A stretch of DNA of 64,000 nucleotides from Erythrobacter colymbi (lineage in GTDB: Bacteria; Pseudomonadota; Alphaproteobacteria; Sphingomonadales; Sphingomonadaceae). Positions 63,972 to 64,000 of the stretch are shown here, in pieces (position 1 is the stretch's first letter; each line of letters begins with the position of its first letter). The position numbers were made by a program, and so were the translations under genes. Location of the stretch: contig NZ_MUYK01000011.1 in the NCBI RefSeq assembly GCF_002155685.1, positions 1 through 64,000 of the forward strand, given 5' to 3'. Below the pieces are notes generated by a model. The model ran no database searches. It saw nothing but the letters and a program-made list of their open reading frames with translations, and was not told the origin of the DNA.

Positions 63972-64000
63972 TCAGCGCAGCGCCATCAGGCCGCTGCCGG
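63972..64000 (-). CDS. flgF: Probable FlgF, C-terminal end (partial)
   Basis: The open frame entering from the right edge ends at 63972-63974 with the residues GSGLMALR. It lies 31 nt upstream of flgG on the same strand, where flgF normally sits. Only eight residues are visible, so the identity comes from gene order. Confidence 0.45.

Overview
The window is GC-rich, gene-dense bacterial chromosome. The gene families and their order point to an alphaproteobacterium, most likely a sphingomonad (Sphingomonadales, possibly Erythrobacteraceae). The supporting features are ftsE-ftsX-DUF218-plsC beside an MJ0042 zinc-ribbon protein, a compact flagellar locus with a sigma-54 activator and a short flagellin, a FlgJ without a muramidase domain, and frequent GTG/TTG starts with 1-4 nt gene overlaps. 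The taxonomic call is inference. No rRNA, IS element, prophage or CRISPR array was seen.

Layout. 1-0.9 kb: the end of a small membrane protein and an Imm11/DUF1629-like gene, repeated 55,930 bp further on. 0.96-5.2 kb: housekeeping block (plsC, DUF218, ftsX, ftsE, zinc-ribbon protein, tRNA-Leu(GAG)). 5.4-17.2 kb: the least familiar part. A six-gene envelope operon (OmpA-domain protein, four-TM coiled-coil protein, large lipoprotein, CsgG/TPR-like protein, small secreted protein, FN3 + C39-like protease) diverges from a winged-helix/TPR regulator that is translationally coupled to an AmpG-like permease. Next come a LysM/muramidase/L,D-transpeptidase-like protein and an overlapping lipoprotein. 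17.5-21.1 kb: sugar genes (aldose epimerase, GntR regulator, GH43). 21-29.3 kb: DUF1275, Dps, Tat-exported hydrolase, a LuxR-type two-component pair with a large propeller sensor, and a GAF-PAS-GGDEF-EAL protein. 29.3-37.7 kb: DUF6702 + M1-type peptidase, DUF5522, glutathione-dependent formaldehyde dehydrogenase + cupin, GNAT/BioF2-like protein + flippase, hydrolase.

37.7-64 kb is the flagellar region. A perfect 16-bp parS palindrome (ParB site) lies at 37,696-37,711, just past the 3' end of the fli operon, which suggests that the window is on the origin side of the chromosome. On the minus strand, a sigma-54 activator and fliE-F-G-H-I-J-K-L-M-N-O-P-Q-R-flhB-fliD-fliS form one long unit. Flagellin diverges from it and ends at a strong terminator. 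An accessory patch follows (AT-richer lipoprotein gene, small membrane protein, second Imm11-like gene, REP-like palindromes). After that, motB, motA, flgL, K, J, I, H, G and the tail of flgF continue on the minus strand.

Functionally, the window covers division/phospholipid genes, a candidate peptidoglycan-linked envelope system, sensory/c-di-GMP signalling and most of a flagellum. Export gate, C-ring, MS ring, hook-associated proteins, P/L rings and stator are present. flhA, flgA-E, fliA and chemotaxis genes are not in this window.
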